DNA from: UBA6398 sp963660485
Lineage (GTDB): Bacteria > Bacteroidota > Bacteroidia > Bacteroidales > Bacteroidaceae
Length of the DNA: 57,227 bases
NCBI GenBank assembly: GCA_963660485.1
Contig: CAVKYH010000015.1
Location: 1 to 57,227 of the forward strand
Direction of reading: 5' to 3'
How positions within the stretch are numbered: position 1 is the stretch's first letter; each line of letters starts with the position of its first letter. Below, one piece after another: positions 35,962-43,525 of this stretch. Position numbers and translations under genes: made by a program. Below the pieces are notes generated by a model that was not told the origin of the DNA, ran no database searches, and worked only from the letters and a program-made list of their open reading frames with translations.

Positions 35962-36654
35962 TTAGAGGTTGAACTTGTAACCTACGCCAATCTGGAAGAC
36001 GCTGTTGGTTGCCTTAACATCGTCGTCTTTTGAAACGTTGGTCAAACCAATGTTGTAACGGCCGTCGAGAACTATGCCGTTTTTGAATTCATACGAAACG
36101 CCAACGGGAATTGAGAAGTCCACGGTGTTGCAGTGGTCCTTGATATCTACAGTTTTGTGCTTGCTCAAGCCAGCAGCTGCGTACTTGCCTGTTACATCAT
36201 CTTTTCTTTTTGCAGACAAAAGGAAACCGGGCTGAATACCTGCCTTAACAGCAAAACCTTTGAAGATGTAGAAGTTTGCAAGTATAGGAACGTTCAAATA
36301 GCCAAGCGTCAATTTGCTATTGTCTTCGATCGACAATGTATTATCGCTGTATTCCAAGCTCTCGCCTCTCTGAAAACCTTGAAGAGAGTAGATAAGGCCT
36401 GCGGTAATAGCGATTTTGCTGGTTACTTGATAGCCTGCTTCTGCACCGATGGCAAATCCTGCTCTGTAGCCTGGCTTTGCTTCCATTTTACTGTTGAATC
36501 CTTCAAAAGTGTACTCGTTTGTGAGATCATCACTAATGAGATTCGTTGCATTGAAGAATACTTTCGGGGTCAAAGAGAAGCTACCTACCTCTGACTGCGC
36601 GAATGAACTTGCGGTTGCTGCCAAGACAGCGATGAAAAACACAATTTTTCTCAT
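35962..36654 (-). CDS. Outer-membrane beta-barrel protein (porin family)
   Basis: 230 aa with a signal peptide (MRKIVFFIAVLAATASSFAQ). Alternating strands such as GYRAGFAIGAEAGYQVTSKIAITAGLIYSLQGF and KLTLGYLNVPILANFYIFKGFAVKAGIQPGFLLSAK, and a C-terminal strand ending in an aromatic residue and Leu (VFQIGVGYKFNL), match the PorT/OMP_b-brl_2 type eight-stranded barrels of Bacteroidetes. The function is unknown. It is a single-gene unit: -7 element at 36702-36709 and its own terminator. Confidence 0.88.
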   Translation of the reverse strand: MRKIVFFIAVLAATASSFAQSEVGSFSLTPKVFFNATNLISDDLTNEYTFEGFNSKMEAKPGYRAGFAIGAEAGYQVTSKIAITAGLIYSLQGFQRGESLEYSDNTLSIEDNSKLTLGYLNVPILANFYIFKGFAVKAGIQPGFLLSAKRKDDVTGKYAAAGLSKHKTVDIKDHCNTVDFSIPVGVSYEFKNGIVLDGRYNIGLTNVSKDDDVKATNSVFQIGVGYKFNL

Positions 36655-36701
36655 GATTTTTTCTTTTTTTTGTTTGGTTTATGTTTTTAACAATCAAGTT
36701 G

Positions 36702-36709
36702 CAAAGGTA
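36702..36709 (-). promoter_or_regulatory. Bacteroidetes -7 element for the barrel gene
   Basis: On the minus strand TACCTTTG, full match to TAnnTTTG; the -33 box is weak. The leader would be about 45 nt. Confidence 0.55.
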
Positions 36710-36774
36710 ATGATATTTTTTAAAGCCCATATATTTTTGCGCAATATTTTTGTGATTTTCCGCAGATTAGCTCC

Positions 36775-36974
36775 CGAAAAAATAATAAGGCATCTTGTTA
36801 AAGACAATATCAGACATTGTTTGAATAATATCAGACATTGTTTGAATAATATCAGACATTGTTTAAATAAAGCCAGACATTGTTTAAATAAAGCCAGACA
36901 TCGTTTAAATAAAGCCAGACATCGTTTAAATAAAGCCAGACATCGTTTAAATAAAGTCTGACATCGTTTTTGCG
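36775..36974. repeat. 21-nt-grid repeat array 10, near-perfect tandem form
   Basis: Cores start at 36775, 36796, then 36818 (one 22-nt step), 36839, 36860, 36881, 36902, 36923, 36944 and 36965. Most cores are TGTTTGAATA, TGTTTAAATA or CGTTTAAATA, closing with CGTTTTTGCG. Arms are ATATCAGACAT three times, AAGCCAGACAT four times, then AAGTCTGACAT. Ordered blocks of identical arms suggest recent unit duplication. Since 21 nt is seven codons, the array reads as heptapeptide repeats in open frames, but I see no sign of translation. The 498-nt gap also holds the barrel-gene promoter and a terminator. Confidence 0.93.
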
Positions 36975-37030
36975 ATATGCGCACGTGTTTTTAGCCTCAC
37001 TTTTTAAGATGAAACTGCATGCGGAAACGC

Positions 37031-37072
37031 AAAAAAAGAGCCGCATCACAGGCATCACGCCTCCAATGCGGC
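37031..37072 (-). terminator. Intrinsic terminator of the NigD/ECF operon
   Basis: On the minus strand GCCGCAT pairs with ATGCGGC around a 19-nt loop that itself contains GGCGTGATGCC, followed by CTTTTTTT. It lies about 80 nt past the last gene stop. Confidence 0.7.
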
Positions 37073-37152
37073 AAAGTACAAAAATGATGTGCAAAGGTTC
37101 TTTTGCTTTTCTAATATTTTCTATAACCTAAAGTTATGTCTGCCAAACTGAT

Positions 37153-37584
37153 TTATTTCACTTCTTCTACCTTGCAGCCGGCATATTCATTGCTTACCAC
37201 AATTATATAAAACGGCCTTATGGAATAACTCATGGTTTCGCCTTTTTTGATGTCGCTTTTCAAAAGGAGTACGTCGGAGCCTTTTTTCTGCAAGCCGGCC
37301 GGCGATACCTCTGTATCGTTGTTGGTTTGGGGAAGAATCTTTGTTATCACGAAACTCTTGGAGAAGTCGATTTCCGTGGGCTTTCCGTCGGGCCCCATAG
37401 TGGTTGCCATTCCAAAACAATCGTCAAACGCTTGTTGCGTAGTGATTTTCATTCCTTCGGGAACCTTGGCGTTGTTTTTTACAAAGTAGTTTTTCGCAAC
37501 GGTATACTTCACACTTTCGCTGCTGCTTGCACACGAGGCGAGCATCAACAGAGCTACGCCGAAAAATAAAGCAATCTTTTTCAT
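37153..37584 (-). CDS. Small lipoprotein of unknown function
   Basis: 143 aa. A lipoprotein signal (MKKIALFFGVALLMLASC) gives the mature N-terminal Cys18. The body (VAKNYFVKNNAKVPEGMKITTQQAFDDCFGMATTMG) has no family I recognise with confidence, though it resembles small Bacteroidetes lipoproteins that occur singly. It contains a second Cys near residue 57 and ends YAGCKVEEVK. It begins 5 nt after the barrel/anti-sigma gene stop, so it is the last gene of the NigD-like, sigma, anti-sigma operon. A role in envelope stress is only a guess from context. Confidence 0.75.
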   Translation of the reverse strand: MKKIALFFGVALLMLASCASSSESVKYTVAKNYFVKNNAKVPEGMKITTQQAFDDCFGMATTMGPDGKPTEIDFSKSFVITKILPQTNNDTEVSPAGLQKKGSDVLLLKSDIKKGETMSYSIRPFYIIVVSNEYAGCKVEEVK

Positions 37585-37589
37585 TCTTT

Positions 37590-38897
37590 TTATTTGTTGA
37601 AATTAATTCTCAGTCCGAGCGAGAGACTAAAATTGACCGGGCGTTTTTTATAAATGTTGTCCACATCGCTGCCGTTGTCAATATAATAACTTATGCCCGG
37701 CTCTACATAAACTCCCGCGTTGTCGGTAAAATTATACTCCACGCCGGCCGCCGCACTTGCGGAGAATTGCGGACGGTTCTCGCTCACCTTTTCTGTTAGG
37801 TCGGGTTGTTTTTTGTCGTAGAGGTATGTTGTGGTACATTTTCCCTTGACGAGTTTTTCCACTTCGCCGCCTGCAACCACATACAAGTTCACTTTTTTCT
37901 TCTGCACCACCGAATAAGCCGCCTTCAAAGGCACGCCTATATAATGAAGAGCCTGATGAGCCGTACTGATATCGTTGTCGCCGTCGTTGAAATCGAAGTC
38001 GGACGAAAGATAACTGTAATCCACGCCGGTTTGGACGCTTAGTTTCGGAGTGATGTGGTATCTCACCGATACGCCCACCTTTACCGGTAGTTTATGGTGG
38101 GATTTAGTTTTGAGCGAAGCCGTTCCCATTACCGAAGTCTCGCTTCCGTCGCCTTTCATGTCGGCCGAATAGTCGCCGAAAGGGTTTGCCGAAGCCAGCA
38201 TAACGCCCTGCATGCTTCCAGAATGCGCTGTTGTGCCGCCGTAATACGCTCCCACGCTCAATGTCCCCGCATTTCCGCCGTATTGTTTGCGTGAGCGCAG
38301 CTCCGAGAAGTCGTCATCGTTGCCCAAAATGCGTCCGCCGTTGGGCGATGTGCCGTATTTTTTCGTTGCCTTGCCCACATTGTCCGCGCTCTTTGCCTTG
38401 GCGTCAGCACTGTTCCCGTTTTGGGCTGCAAGTTTCGGCATATTGTTTTCCGCAGAAGCCTTTTCGGCGATATTCTCTGCGCTTGCAGTTTGCGGCGCAA
38501 TGGTTTCCGCAGCGGCGACAAGGCGTTTCATGGGTACGACACCCGTTTTCGCTTGAACGTTTCCGCCTGTGGTTTCCACGTCTTGCGCATCGGGTTTTTC
38601 CGTTATGGTCTGCCGTTCCGTCAAAGCCTGTATCTGTTTTGCCGGCGAAGCGTCTTTGTTGTCGCCAAAAAGGAATATCCCCGCAACAATTGCGGCTGCC
38701 GCAGCTACAGAAGTGCATACCGACACGGGGACAACCCATTTGGTGCGGTGGCCTTGGCTTTTTGCACGAACATCATTGGGCATAGCCAGTCCTCGGCGGC
38801 TCATCTCCTCCTGAATGTCGGAGAAAAGGCCTTCGGGAGGCGTTTCCCGGTGCTCCGCAATGCGTTGGCGCAGCCGTTTTGTCCATTGTTCGTTCAT
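37590..38897 (-). CDS. Fusion of anti-sigma-like domain and outer-membrane beta-barrel
   Basis: 435 aa. The first 53 residues are charged and cytoplasmic-like (MNEQWTKRLRQRI, then PPEGLFSDIQEEM), followed by one membrane helix at about 54-77, a long Ala/Lys/Thr-rich linker to about residue 200, and a C-terminal barrel with typical strands (VKVGVSVRYHITPKLSVQTGVDYSYL, GVEYNFTDNAGVYVEPGISYYI) ending GLRINFNK. There is no signal peptide. The gene overlaps the ECF sigma start-stop by 4 nt (ATGA). The likely reading is an anti-sigma factor anchored in the inner membrane whose far end reaches a barrel-like sensor domain. Confidence 0.82.
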   Translation of the reverse strand: MNEQWTKRLRQRIAEHRETPPEGLFSDIQEEMSRRGLAMPNDVRAKSQGHRTKWVVPVSVCTSVAAAAAIVAGIFLFGDNKDASPAKQIQALTERQTITEKPDAQDVETTGGNVQAKTGVVPMKRLVAAAETIAPQTASAENIAEKASAENNMPKLAAQNGNSADAKAKSADNVGKATKKYGTSPNGGRILGNDDDFSELRSRKQYGGNAGTLSVGAYYGGTTAHSGSMQGVMLASANPFGDYSADMKGDGSETSVMGTASLKTKSHHKLPVKVGVSVRYHITPKLSVQTGVDYSYLSSDFDFNDGDNDISTAHQALHYIGVPLKAAYSVVQKKKVNLYVVAGGEVEKLVKGKCTTTYLYDKKQPDLTEKVSENRPQFSASAAAGVEYNFTDNAGVYVEPGISYYIDNGSDVDNIYKKRPVNFSLSLGLRINFNK

Positions 38898-39454
38898 TGT
38901 TTCTGCTTTTTGTATTCGTTAATCATGTTGGCAAGCATATTCTTTGCCTTATGGAATTGCGAAGCCGAAGTATCGGGTTTTATTCCGAGCATCTCGGCTA
39001 TCTGTTTATGGCTTTTGCCTTCCACCGCATAGAGATTAAACACGGCACGATAGCCTTGGGGCAAACGCTTTATGATTTGCTGCAACTCTTCGGCGGTAAG
39101 GTTTTCGATATCGGGGTCTTCGTCGGGACAGTCGGGCAGATTTTCCACCGTGTTTACTATTTCGCCCGATTTTCCACGCAGAAAGTGGAGAGCTTCATTG
39201 GTTATGATTCGGCTTGTCCACGCTTTCAGTGAGCCCTTTCCCCTATATTCGAACGACGATATTTGGGTGAATATTTTTATGAAGCCTTCCTGCAACACGT
39301 CTTTCAGGTCTTCGTTGTCCGGCACATAGCGCGCCGCCACTGCGGTGAGCCATGCAGAATATTCGGAATAGAGCATGCTCATGGCCGAGGTGTCTCCCCG
39401 TTGGAATAGAGAGATTATTCTGCGTTCTTTGTCGGTACTAAAAATATTCATCAT
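38894..39454 (-). CDS. ECF-type RNA polymerase sigma factor
   Basis: 186 aa. Region 2 is AWLTAVAARYVPDNEDLKDVLQEGFIKIFTQISSFEYRGKGSLKAWTSRIITNEALHFLR, and region 4 is LPQGYRAVFNLYAVEGKSHKQIAEMLGIKPDTSASQFHKAKNMLANMI with a clear helix-turn-helix. The GKGSLKAW motif is typical of Bacteroidetes ECF factors. It is coupled by ATGA overlap to the downstream anti-sigma/barrel gene and follows the NigD-like gene by 35 nt. I find no ECF-type promoter directly in front of it, so the operon is probably read from the housekeeping promoter at 40250-40280. Confidence 0.93.
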   Translation of the reverse strand: MMNIFSTDKERRIISLFQRGDTSAMSMLYSEYSAWLTAVAARYVPDNEDLKDVLQEGFIKIFTQISSFEYRGKGSLKAWTSRIITNEALHFLRGKSGEIVNTVENLPDCPDEDPDIENLTAEELQQIIKRLPQGYRAVFNLYAVEGKSHKQIAEMLGIKPDTSASQFHKAKNMLANMINEYKKQKQ

Positions 39455-39489
39455 CTATGTACTTTTGCCCCGCAGGGCTTGGTGCGCAA

Positions 39490-40164
39490 TTATTTGCGCG
39501 AGCAGTATTTGAACTTCACCGATTTGTCGCCGCTATAAGAGTTCCATTTCAATGTGAGGTCCACTGTGTTTCCTTCGGTATCGGGCAGCTGGTCGAGCCT
39601 GAAGGCTATTATTCCGTCGCGCACCACTCCCACGGCATCGCCTGCGGCATCGTGGAGCAGGCGCACGCAATACGGGTCGTCGGTCTTCACGAGCGAGAGC
39701 CTGTGCACGCTTCCGTTTCTGAAGTATGTGCGGAACCGTATGGTGAGATAGCCGTCTTCCACGCCCGTAGTCCAATGGTTTACGATTTCAAGCGGGTTGT
39801 TGCCGTAAATGGAATCGTTTTTCGAGCCCATGTCGGGCGACATGTTTTTGGTTCTGATGGTATCTATCCAGTTCACATAGGCTTCACGCGAATAGTATTG
39901 CGGAATGTTTTTTGTCAACTTCAGGTTTACGAGCGCGCGCACTTCTTTTTTTCCAGTAGGCGATACCTTGACGTTGGTAGGCAATACGGTGGTGGAATCG
40001 TCTAATTGCATATAGAATTCCCCGCGTGCGGTATCGGTTTTGAGGGTAACTATTGCGTTGGCGGAATTGCGCGAGCTGTCGTCCACATCATCGCTGCACG
40101 ACAGAAATCCGGCCGACATAAGCGACAGCGCAAGTGCAGAAAACAAAATCTTGATACGTTTCAT
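39490..40164 (-). CDS. NigD-like lipoprotein
   Basis: 224 aa. A lipoprotein signal ends in LSC (Cys23) followed by SDDVDDS. The two-part beta-rich sequence, with FYMQLDDSTTVLPTNV near the N-terminus, the IPQYYSREAYVNWIDTIRTKNM linker and the C-terminal NPLEIVNHWTTGVEDGYLTIRFRTYF and TVDLTLKWNSYSG, matches NigD-like proteins. NigD was named from a bacteriocin locus in Prevotella nigrescens; its function is not defined. It is the first gene of the operon, with a perfect promoter upstream and a leader of about 80 nt. Confidence 0.85.
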   Translation of the reverse strand: MKRIKILFSALALSLMSAGFLSCSDDVDDSSRNSANAIVTLKTDTARGEFYMQLDDSTTVLPTNVKVSPTGKKEVRALVNLKLTKNIPQYYSREAYVNWIDTIRTKNMSPDMGSKNDSIYGNNPLEIVNHWTTGVEDGYLTIRFRTYFRNGSVHRLSLVKTDDPYCVRLLHDAAGDAVGVVRDGIIAFRLDQLPDTEGNTVDLTLKWNSYSGDKSVKFKYCSRK

Positions 40165-40249
40165 ATTGACGTTTGTTGTTTATTCTGCTCTATAAATCCA
40201 CATTTCCCGAAAACCTTGCCTGGGAAACCGCATTTTTTTCAAGTTGTGG

Positions 40250-40280
40250 CAAAAATAATACTTATGGGAGCATCGGCAAA
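40250..40280 (-). promoter_or_regulatory. Perfect Bacteroidetes promoter for the NigD/ECF operon
   Basis: On the minus strand TTTG (40277-40280), 19 nt, TATTTTTG (40250-40257), full consensus. It ends 9 nt from repeat array 11. Confidence 0.8.
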
Positions 40281-40288
40281 ATAGGGGG

Positions 40289-40382
40289 CGTAAAAACTAC
40301 AAGGCATCTCGTAAAAATTCCAAGGCATCTAATTTAAATTCCAAGGCATCTAATTTGAATTAGATGCGTCGGAATTTTTGCG
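40289..40382. repeat. 21-nt-grid mosaic repeat array 11
   Basis: Cores start at 40289 (CGTAAAAACT), 40310 (CGTAAAAATT), 40331 (AATTTAAATT), 40352 (AATTTGAATT) and 40373 (AATTTTTGCG). Arms are ACAAGGCATCT, CCAAGGCATCT twice and AGATGCGTCGG. It ends 19 nt before the recombinase gene stop. Confidence 0.92.
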
Positions 40383-40400
40383 TTTGCAACGCGCTGAAAA

Positions 40401-41375
40401 TCAATATCCATTTCGACCGCTTTTTTTGACCTCCACAACCTCCTTAATCAGCCTTTGGCTTGCCTCTGCCAAACGCCTGTCGTCTATCTCGCTTATATAG
40501 ATAAGCGTGGTATTGGGATTGGTGTGCCCGAGTGCCCGCGAAATCACCGGCAAATCCACATTCATGCCATAGGCAAGGCTTGCCCACGAATGGCGGGCCA
40601 CATACGAGGTGATGTTGGCGTTGACGCCTGCCCGAAGAGCCAGAACTTTGAGACAACGGTTGTATTGCCCTATAAAAGATGTGTATTTGCGGCTGTCTTT
40701 CACCGGAAAAACAAATTCGCTGTCCTTGCAGCTGTAGCGGTTCACTATTTCCATAATGTTTTTGTCGAGCGGCACCACCACTTGCTGCCCCGTCTTTTGG
40801 CGGAAATACATTATCATCTTTTTCCTAATGTGGATTTTTCTGAGGTTCACCACATCGACAAGCGGCATTCCCATTGTGTAGAAAGAGAAAAGAAACATGT
40901 CGCGCGTGAGCTCGGGAAACGAATCGCGGGGAAGCTTCAAAGCACGCAATTTTCTTATGTCAGGAAAACTCAGTCCGCGTTTAGCCGTTCGGCTGTTGCC
41001 CGTAGAAATTCCGTCAAACGGCCGGCGGTCGAAGATGCGGTATCTCTCCACGGCTTTGTTGTAGAGCGCGCGCAGCGAACGCATGTAGCACGCCGTAGTG
41101 TTGGCGCTCACTCCGCAGTTGTGCAACCAAAATTCGAAACGCCGCACCACCGTGTGCTTTACGAGCGCAACCGGCATCTCCTTTCCCCCACAGAAACGGC
41201 AAAACGAACGCACGGCGGTGGCATAGTTACCCATAGTGGAATTTCTGCAAGCATAGCCGCCGCGCATTCCGCGCAACACCCGCGAAAAAGTGAGCAGTCC
41301 CGTATATCCGTCATCGCATTTCGTAACTCCCGAAACCCTTTTCCCTCTGCCGGGAATCGTATTATAGCTTTTCAT
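40401..41375 (-). CDS. Tyrosine recombinase/integrase, Bacteroidetes type
   Basis: 324 aa, with an N-terminal SAM-like DNA-binding domain (GNYATAVRSFCRF to YMRSLRALYNKAVE) and a C-terminal catalytic domain. I can place Lys194 (QKTGQQ), Arg261 (VARHSWA), His284 (LGHTN) and the nucleophile Tyr293 (LIYIS). The first catalytic Arg should lie in the FYxRGM motif, but residue 168 is Met (FYTMGM), and the His of HxxR is Tyr258, as in many relatives. No phage, plasmid or transposon genes adjoin, so it may be an orphan invertase or a resident recombinase. It is divergent from manC (168-nt gap) and lies against repeat array 11. Confidence 0.9.
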   Translation of the reverse strand: MKSYNTIPGRGKRVSGVTKCDDGYTGLLTFSRVLRGMRGGYACRNSTMGNYATAVRSFCRFCGGKEMPVALVKHTVVRRFEFWLHNCGVSANTTACYMRSLRALYNKAVERYRIFDRRPFDGISTGNSRTAKRGLSFPDIRKLRALKLPRDSFPELTRDMFLFSFYTMGMPLVDVVNLRKIHIRKKMIMYFRQKTGQQVVVPLDKNIMEIVNRYSCKDSEFVFPVKDSRKYTSFIGQYNRCLKVLALRAGVNANITSYVARHSWASLAYGMNVDLPVISRALGHTNPNTTLIYISEIDDRRLAEASQRLIKEVVEVKKSGRNGY

Positions 41376-41509
41376 GTTTTGTTTAGTTTTTCCGTAAATT
41401 CATACCATACACCCCAGGCGCGGCAAGTTTTCCACAACACCGGAACCCTCCCTCCCCGGGTACGCACCATTATTTTTACAATTTGTTCCCCATAGTCGGG
41501 AATAAATTA

Positions 41510-41517
41510 TAAATTTG
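41510..41517 (+). promoter_or_regulatory. Bacteroidetes -7 element for manC
   Basis: TAAATTTG, full TAnnTTTG match 26 nt before the manC ATG. The -33 box is not clear at 19 nt. Confidence 0.55.
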
Positions 41518-41543
41518 CGTATGACAAAGATTTATTTTAAGAC

Positions 41544-42887
41544 ATGGAAATAATATTACTTTCAGGCGGCTCGGGAAAACGTCTGTGGCCATTGTCGAAT
41601 GACACACGTTCCAAACAGTTTTTGAAACTACTCGAATCGCCCAACGGAGAAAAGGAGTCGATGGTGCAGAGAGTGGTGCGCCAACTGCGCGAAACCGGCA
41701 TAGGCGACCGCCTTACCGTTGCCACAAGCCTGACACAGCGCGACGAAATAATAAACCAGCTCGGCGAAAACATTCCAGTGGTTACCGAGCCCGAAAGACG
41801 CGACACATTTCCCGCAATAGCCCTCGGCGCAGCTTTTCTGAAGCAGGAAAAACATTGCAGCGACGACGAAGTGGTGGTGGTGATGCCTTGCGATCCCTAC
41901 ACCGAGGCAGGATATTTTGAAACAATAGCAAAGATTGCCGACGCCGTAAAGGATAATGCAGCCGAACTCGTGTTGATGGGAATAAAACCCACGTATCCGT
42001 CGGCAAAATATGGCTATATCGTTCCTTCGAAAACCGACAGCGGAAAAACCGCATGCAGAGTTGATTCGTTCAAGGAGAAACCTGATGTGCCCACTGCCGA
42101 GAAACTGATTGCCGAAGGTGCCTTCTGGAACGGCGGAGTATTCGCATTCCGACTCGGATATATGACCAAGATTCTCGAGAAATACACAAGCGGCAGCAGT
42201 TTTGCCGAAATACGCGCACACTATGCCGACTTCCCCAAAATAAGTTTCGACTACGAAGTGGTGGAAAAGGCCAAATCGGTAGCAGTAGTGCCTTACAGCG
42301 GAGAATGGAAAGACCTCGGAACTTGGAACACGCTTACCGATGAACTCAAAATCAACACCATGGGAAACGTGATGCTTGATGAGGAAAGCAAGAACACACA
42401 TGTGATAAACGAACTGGAACTTCCGATAATGTGCATAGGAGTAGACAACATGGTTGTGGCTGCATCGCACGACGGAATACTCGTTACGGAAAAAAGCAAA
42501 AGCGAAAATATCAGAGCATATGCCGACAAACTGAAACGACGCCCTATGTTTGAAGAACGAAGATGGGGCGAATACAAAGTTATCGATATGCTGGAAATGC
42601 CCGACGGCTACAAAATGTTAACGAAACAGCTTCGCATCAACGCGGGAAAGAACATAAGTTATCAGGTACACCATCACCGCAGCGAAGTATGGACTTTCAT
42701 CGACGGCGAAGGGCTTCTCGTGCTCGACGGAAAGGTTACGAAAATCGGCAGAGGCGACACCGTGAACATAAACCGCGAGACAAAACACGCGGTAAAGGCT
42801 ATAAGCGACCTCGTGTTCATTGAAGTGCAGGCGGGAGACCTTCTCGTTGAAGAAGATATCGACCGATTTGAATGGAAATGGGACTGA
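41544..42887 (+). CDS. manC: Mannose-1-phosphate guanylyltransferase (bifunctional type with cupin domain)
   Basis: 447 aa. The nucleotidyltransferase signature SGGSGKRLWPLS lies at residues 6-17, with the sugar-binding FxEKP-type segment VDSFKEKPD further on. The C-terminal part (KQLRINAGKNISYQVHHHRSEVWTFIDGEGLLVLDG) is the cupin of type II mannose-6-phosphate isomerases. It makes GDP-mannose from mannose-1-phosphate and GTP for surface glycan synthesis, and may also isomerise fructose-6-phosphate. Single-gene unit with its own -7 box and terminator; no polysaccharide genes adjoin. Confidence 0.94.
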   Translation: MEIILLSGGSGKRLWPLSNDTRSKQFLKLLESPNGEKESMVQRVVRQLRETGIGDRLTVATSLTQRDEIINQLGENIPVVTEPERRDTFPAIALGAAFLKQEKHCSDDEVVVVMPCDPYTEAGYFETIAKIADAVKDNAAELVLMGIKPTYPSAKYGYIVPSKTDSGKTACRVDSFKEKPDVPTAEKLIAEGAFWNGGVFAFRLGYMTKILEKYTSGSSFAEIRAHYADFPKISFDYEVVEKAKSVAVVPYSGEWKDLGTWNTLTDELKINTMGNVMLDEESKNTHVINELELPIMCIGVDNMVVAASHDGILVTEKSKSENIRAYADKLKRRPMFEERRWGEYKVIDMLEMPDGYKMLTKQLRINAGKNISYQVHHHRSEVWTFIDGEGLLVLDGKVTKIGRGDTVNINRETKHAVKAISDLVFIEVQAGDLLVEEDIDRFEWKWD

Positions 42888-42916
42888 CGCCCCGCAACAC
42901 GCCTTTATATTATAAT

Positions 42917-42955
42917 GAAACCGCCCGAAAAACACATTCCGGGCGGTTTCGTTTG
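42917..42955 (+). terminator. Intrinsic terminator of manC
   Basis: GAAACCGCCCG pairs perfectly with CGGGCGGTTTC around a 12-nt loop, tail GTTTG. It starts 30 nt past the stop. Confidence 0.88.
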
Positions 42956-43006
42956 TAAAAAACGAATTTTCCGCGCGTTATTGTCCCGTTGTAAAGACGT
43001 TTTTTA

Positions 43007-43014
43007 TACTTTTG
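43007..43014 (+). promoter_or_regulatory. Bacteroidetes -7 element for the secreted glycosidase-like operon
   Basis: TACTTTTG, full match to TAnnTTTG, 22 nt before the ATG at 43037. Confidence 0.6.
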
Positions 43015-43036
43015 CCCAATAATACCTGCATTATAA

Positions 43037-43522
43037 ATGAAAATCAAAAGAATAATAATCGCATCAGTACTGTTTACAGCAAGCCTGCAAGCCTCTGCCA
43101 CCGACGTATATGTATATCTCTCGGGAAACTTCACGCCTGTAGCTTCGCTGGAAAACATTCGGAAAATTATTACCGGCGACTCCCTTACGACTTTAATCTC
43201 GGAAAAGGGAGATTCCGTCGCAGTTGAAAACGAAGTTTTCTCTTACATTACATTCCATCGCACTTCTGTTCCCGTTGGCATCGGAACTACGGAAACGCAA
43301 AAGCCGACAATTTCCTACGAAAACGGAGTGGTGCGCATTTGCAACGCAGCAAAAATCCGCCGTGTCGAACTAATAACAAGCGACGGAGCGGTATTCGCCA
43401 CAATAAGTCCGACATCTTCCGACTTGGTTCTGTCGACGCACGGAATTCCTGCCGGAGTGTATGTAGTAAATGCGACAACAACCGACGGACAACGGATTTC
43501 CAAGAAAATTATAAAGAAGTAA
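43037..43522 (+). CDS. Small secreted protein with T9SS-like C-terminal domain
   Basis: 161 aa with a signal peptide (MKIKRIIIASVLFTASLQASA). The first part (VYVYLSGNFTPVASLENIRKIITGD) is a short beta module resembling the start of the next protein. The last 80 residues form a compact beta-sandwich (VELITSDGAVFATI, GIPAGVYVVNATTTDGQRISKKIIKK) like T9SS sorting domains. So it is almost only a sorting domain plus a small head. It is cotranscribed with the glycosidase-like gene that starts 3 nt after its stop. Function unknown. Confidence 0.78.
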   Translation: MKIKRIIIASVLFTASLQASATDVYVYLSGNFTPVASLENIRKIITGDSLTTLISEKGDSVAVENEVFSYITFHRTSVPVGIGTTETQKPTISYENGVVRICNAAKIRRVELITSDGAVFATISPTSSDLVLSTHGIPAGVYVVNATTTDGQRISKKIIKK

Positions 43523-43525
43523 GAG

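Noticed and set aside
36494..36961. Open frames across array 10 encoding perfect-looking heptapeptide repeats (and similar frames on the other strand at 36694-36984 and 36852-37094)
   Set aside because: A 21-nt repeat without stops always gives a 7-residue repeat; the frames also run through the barrel gene in another phase and have no start signals. Artefact of the array.
39468..39475. Plus-strand TACTTTTG, a consensus -7 box
   Set aside because: It points away from all neighbouring genes into the NigD-like gene antisense and has no -33 box; considered chance.
40455..41495. 346-codon plus-strand frame opposite the recombinase
   Set aside because: The recombinase strand shows conserved catalytic motifs; this one is Cys/His-rich low-information antisense.
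40165..42900. Genomic island or prophage around the recombinase
   Set aside because: No phage, plasmid or transposition genes, no tRNA target and no composition break; neighbours are ordinary chromosomal genes.
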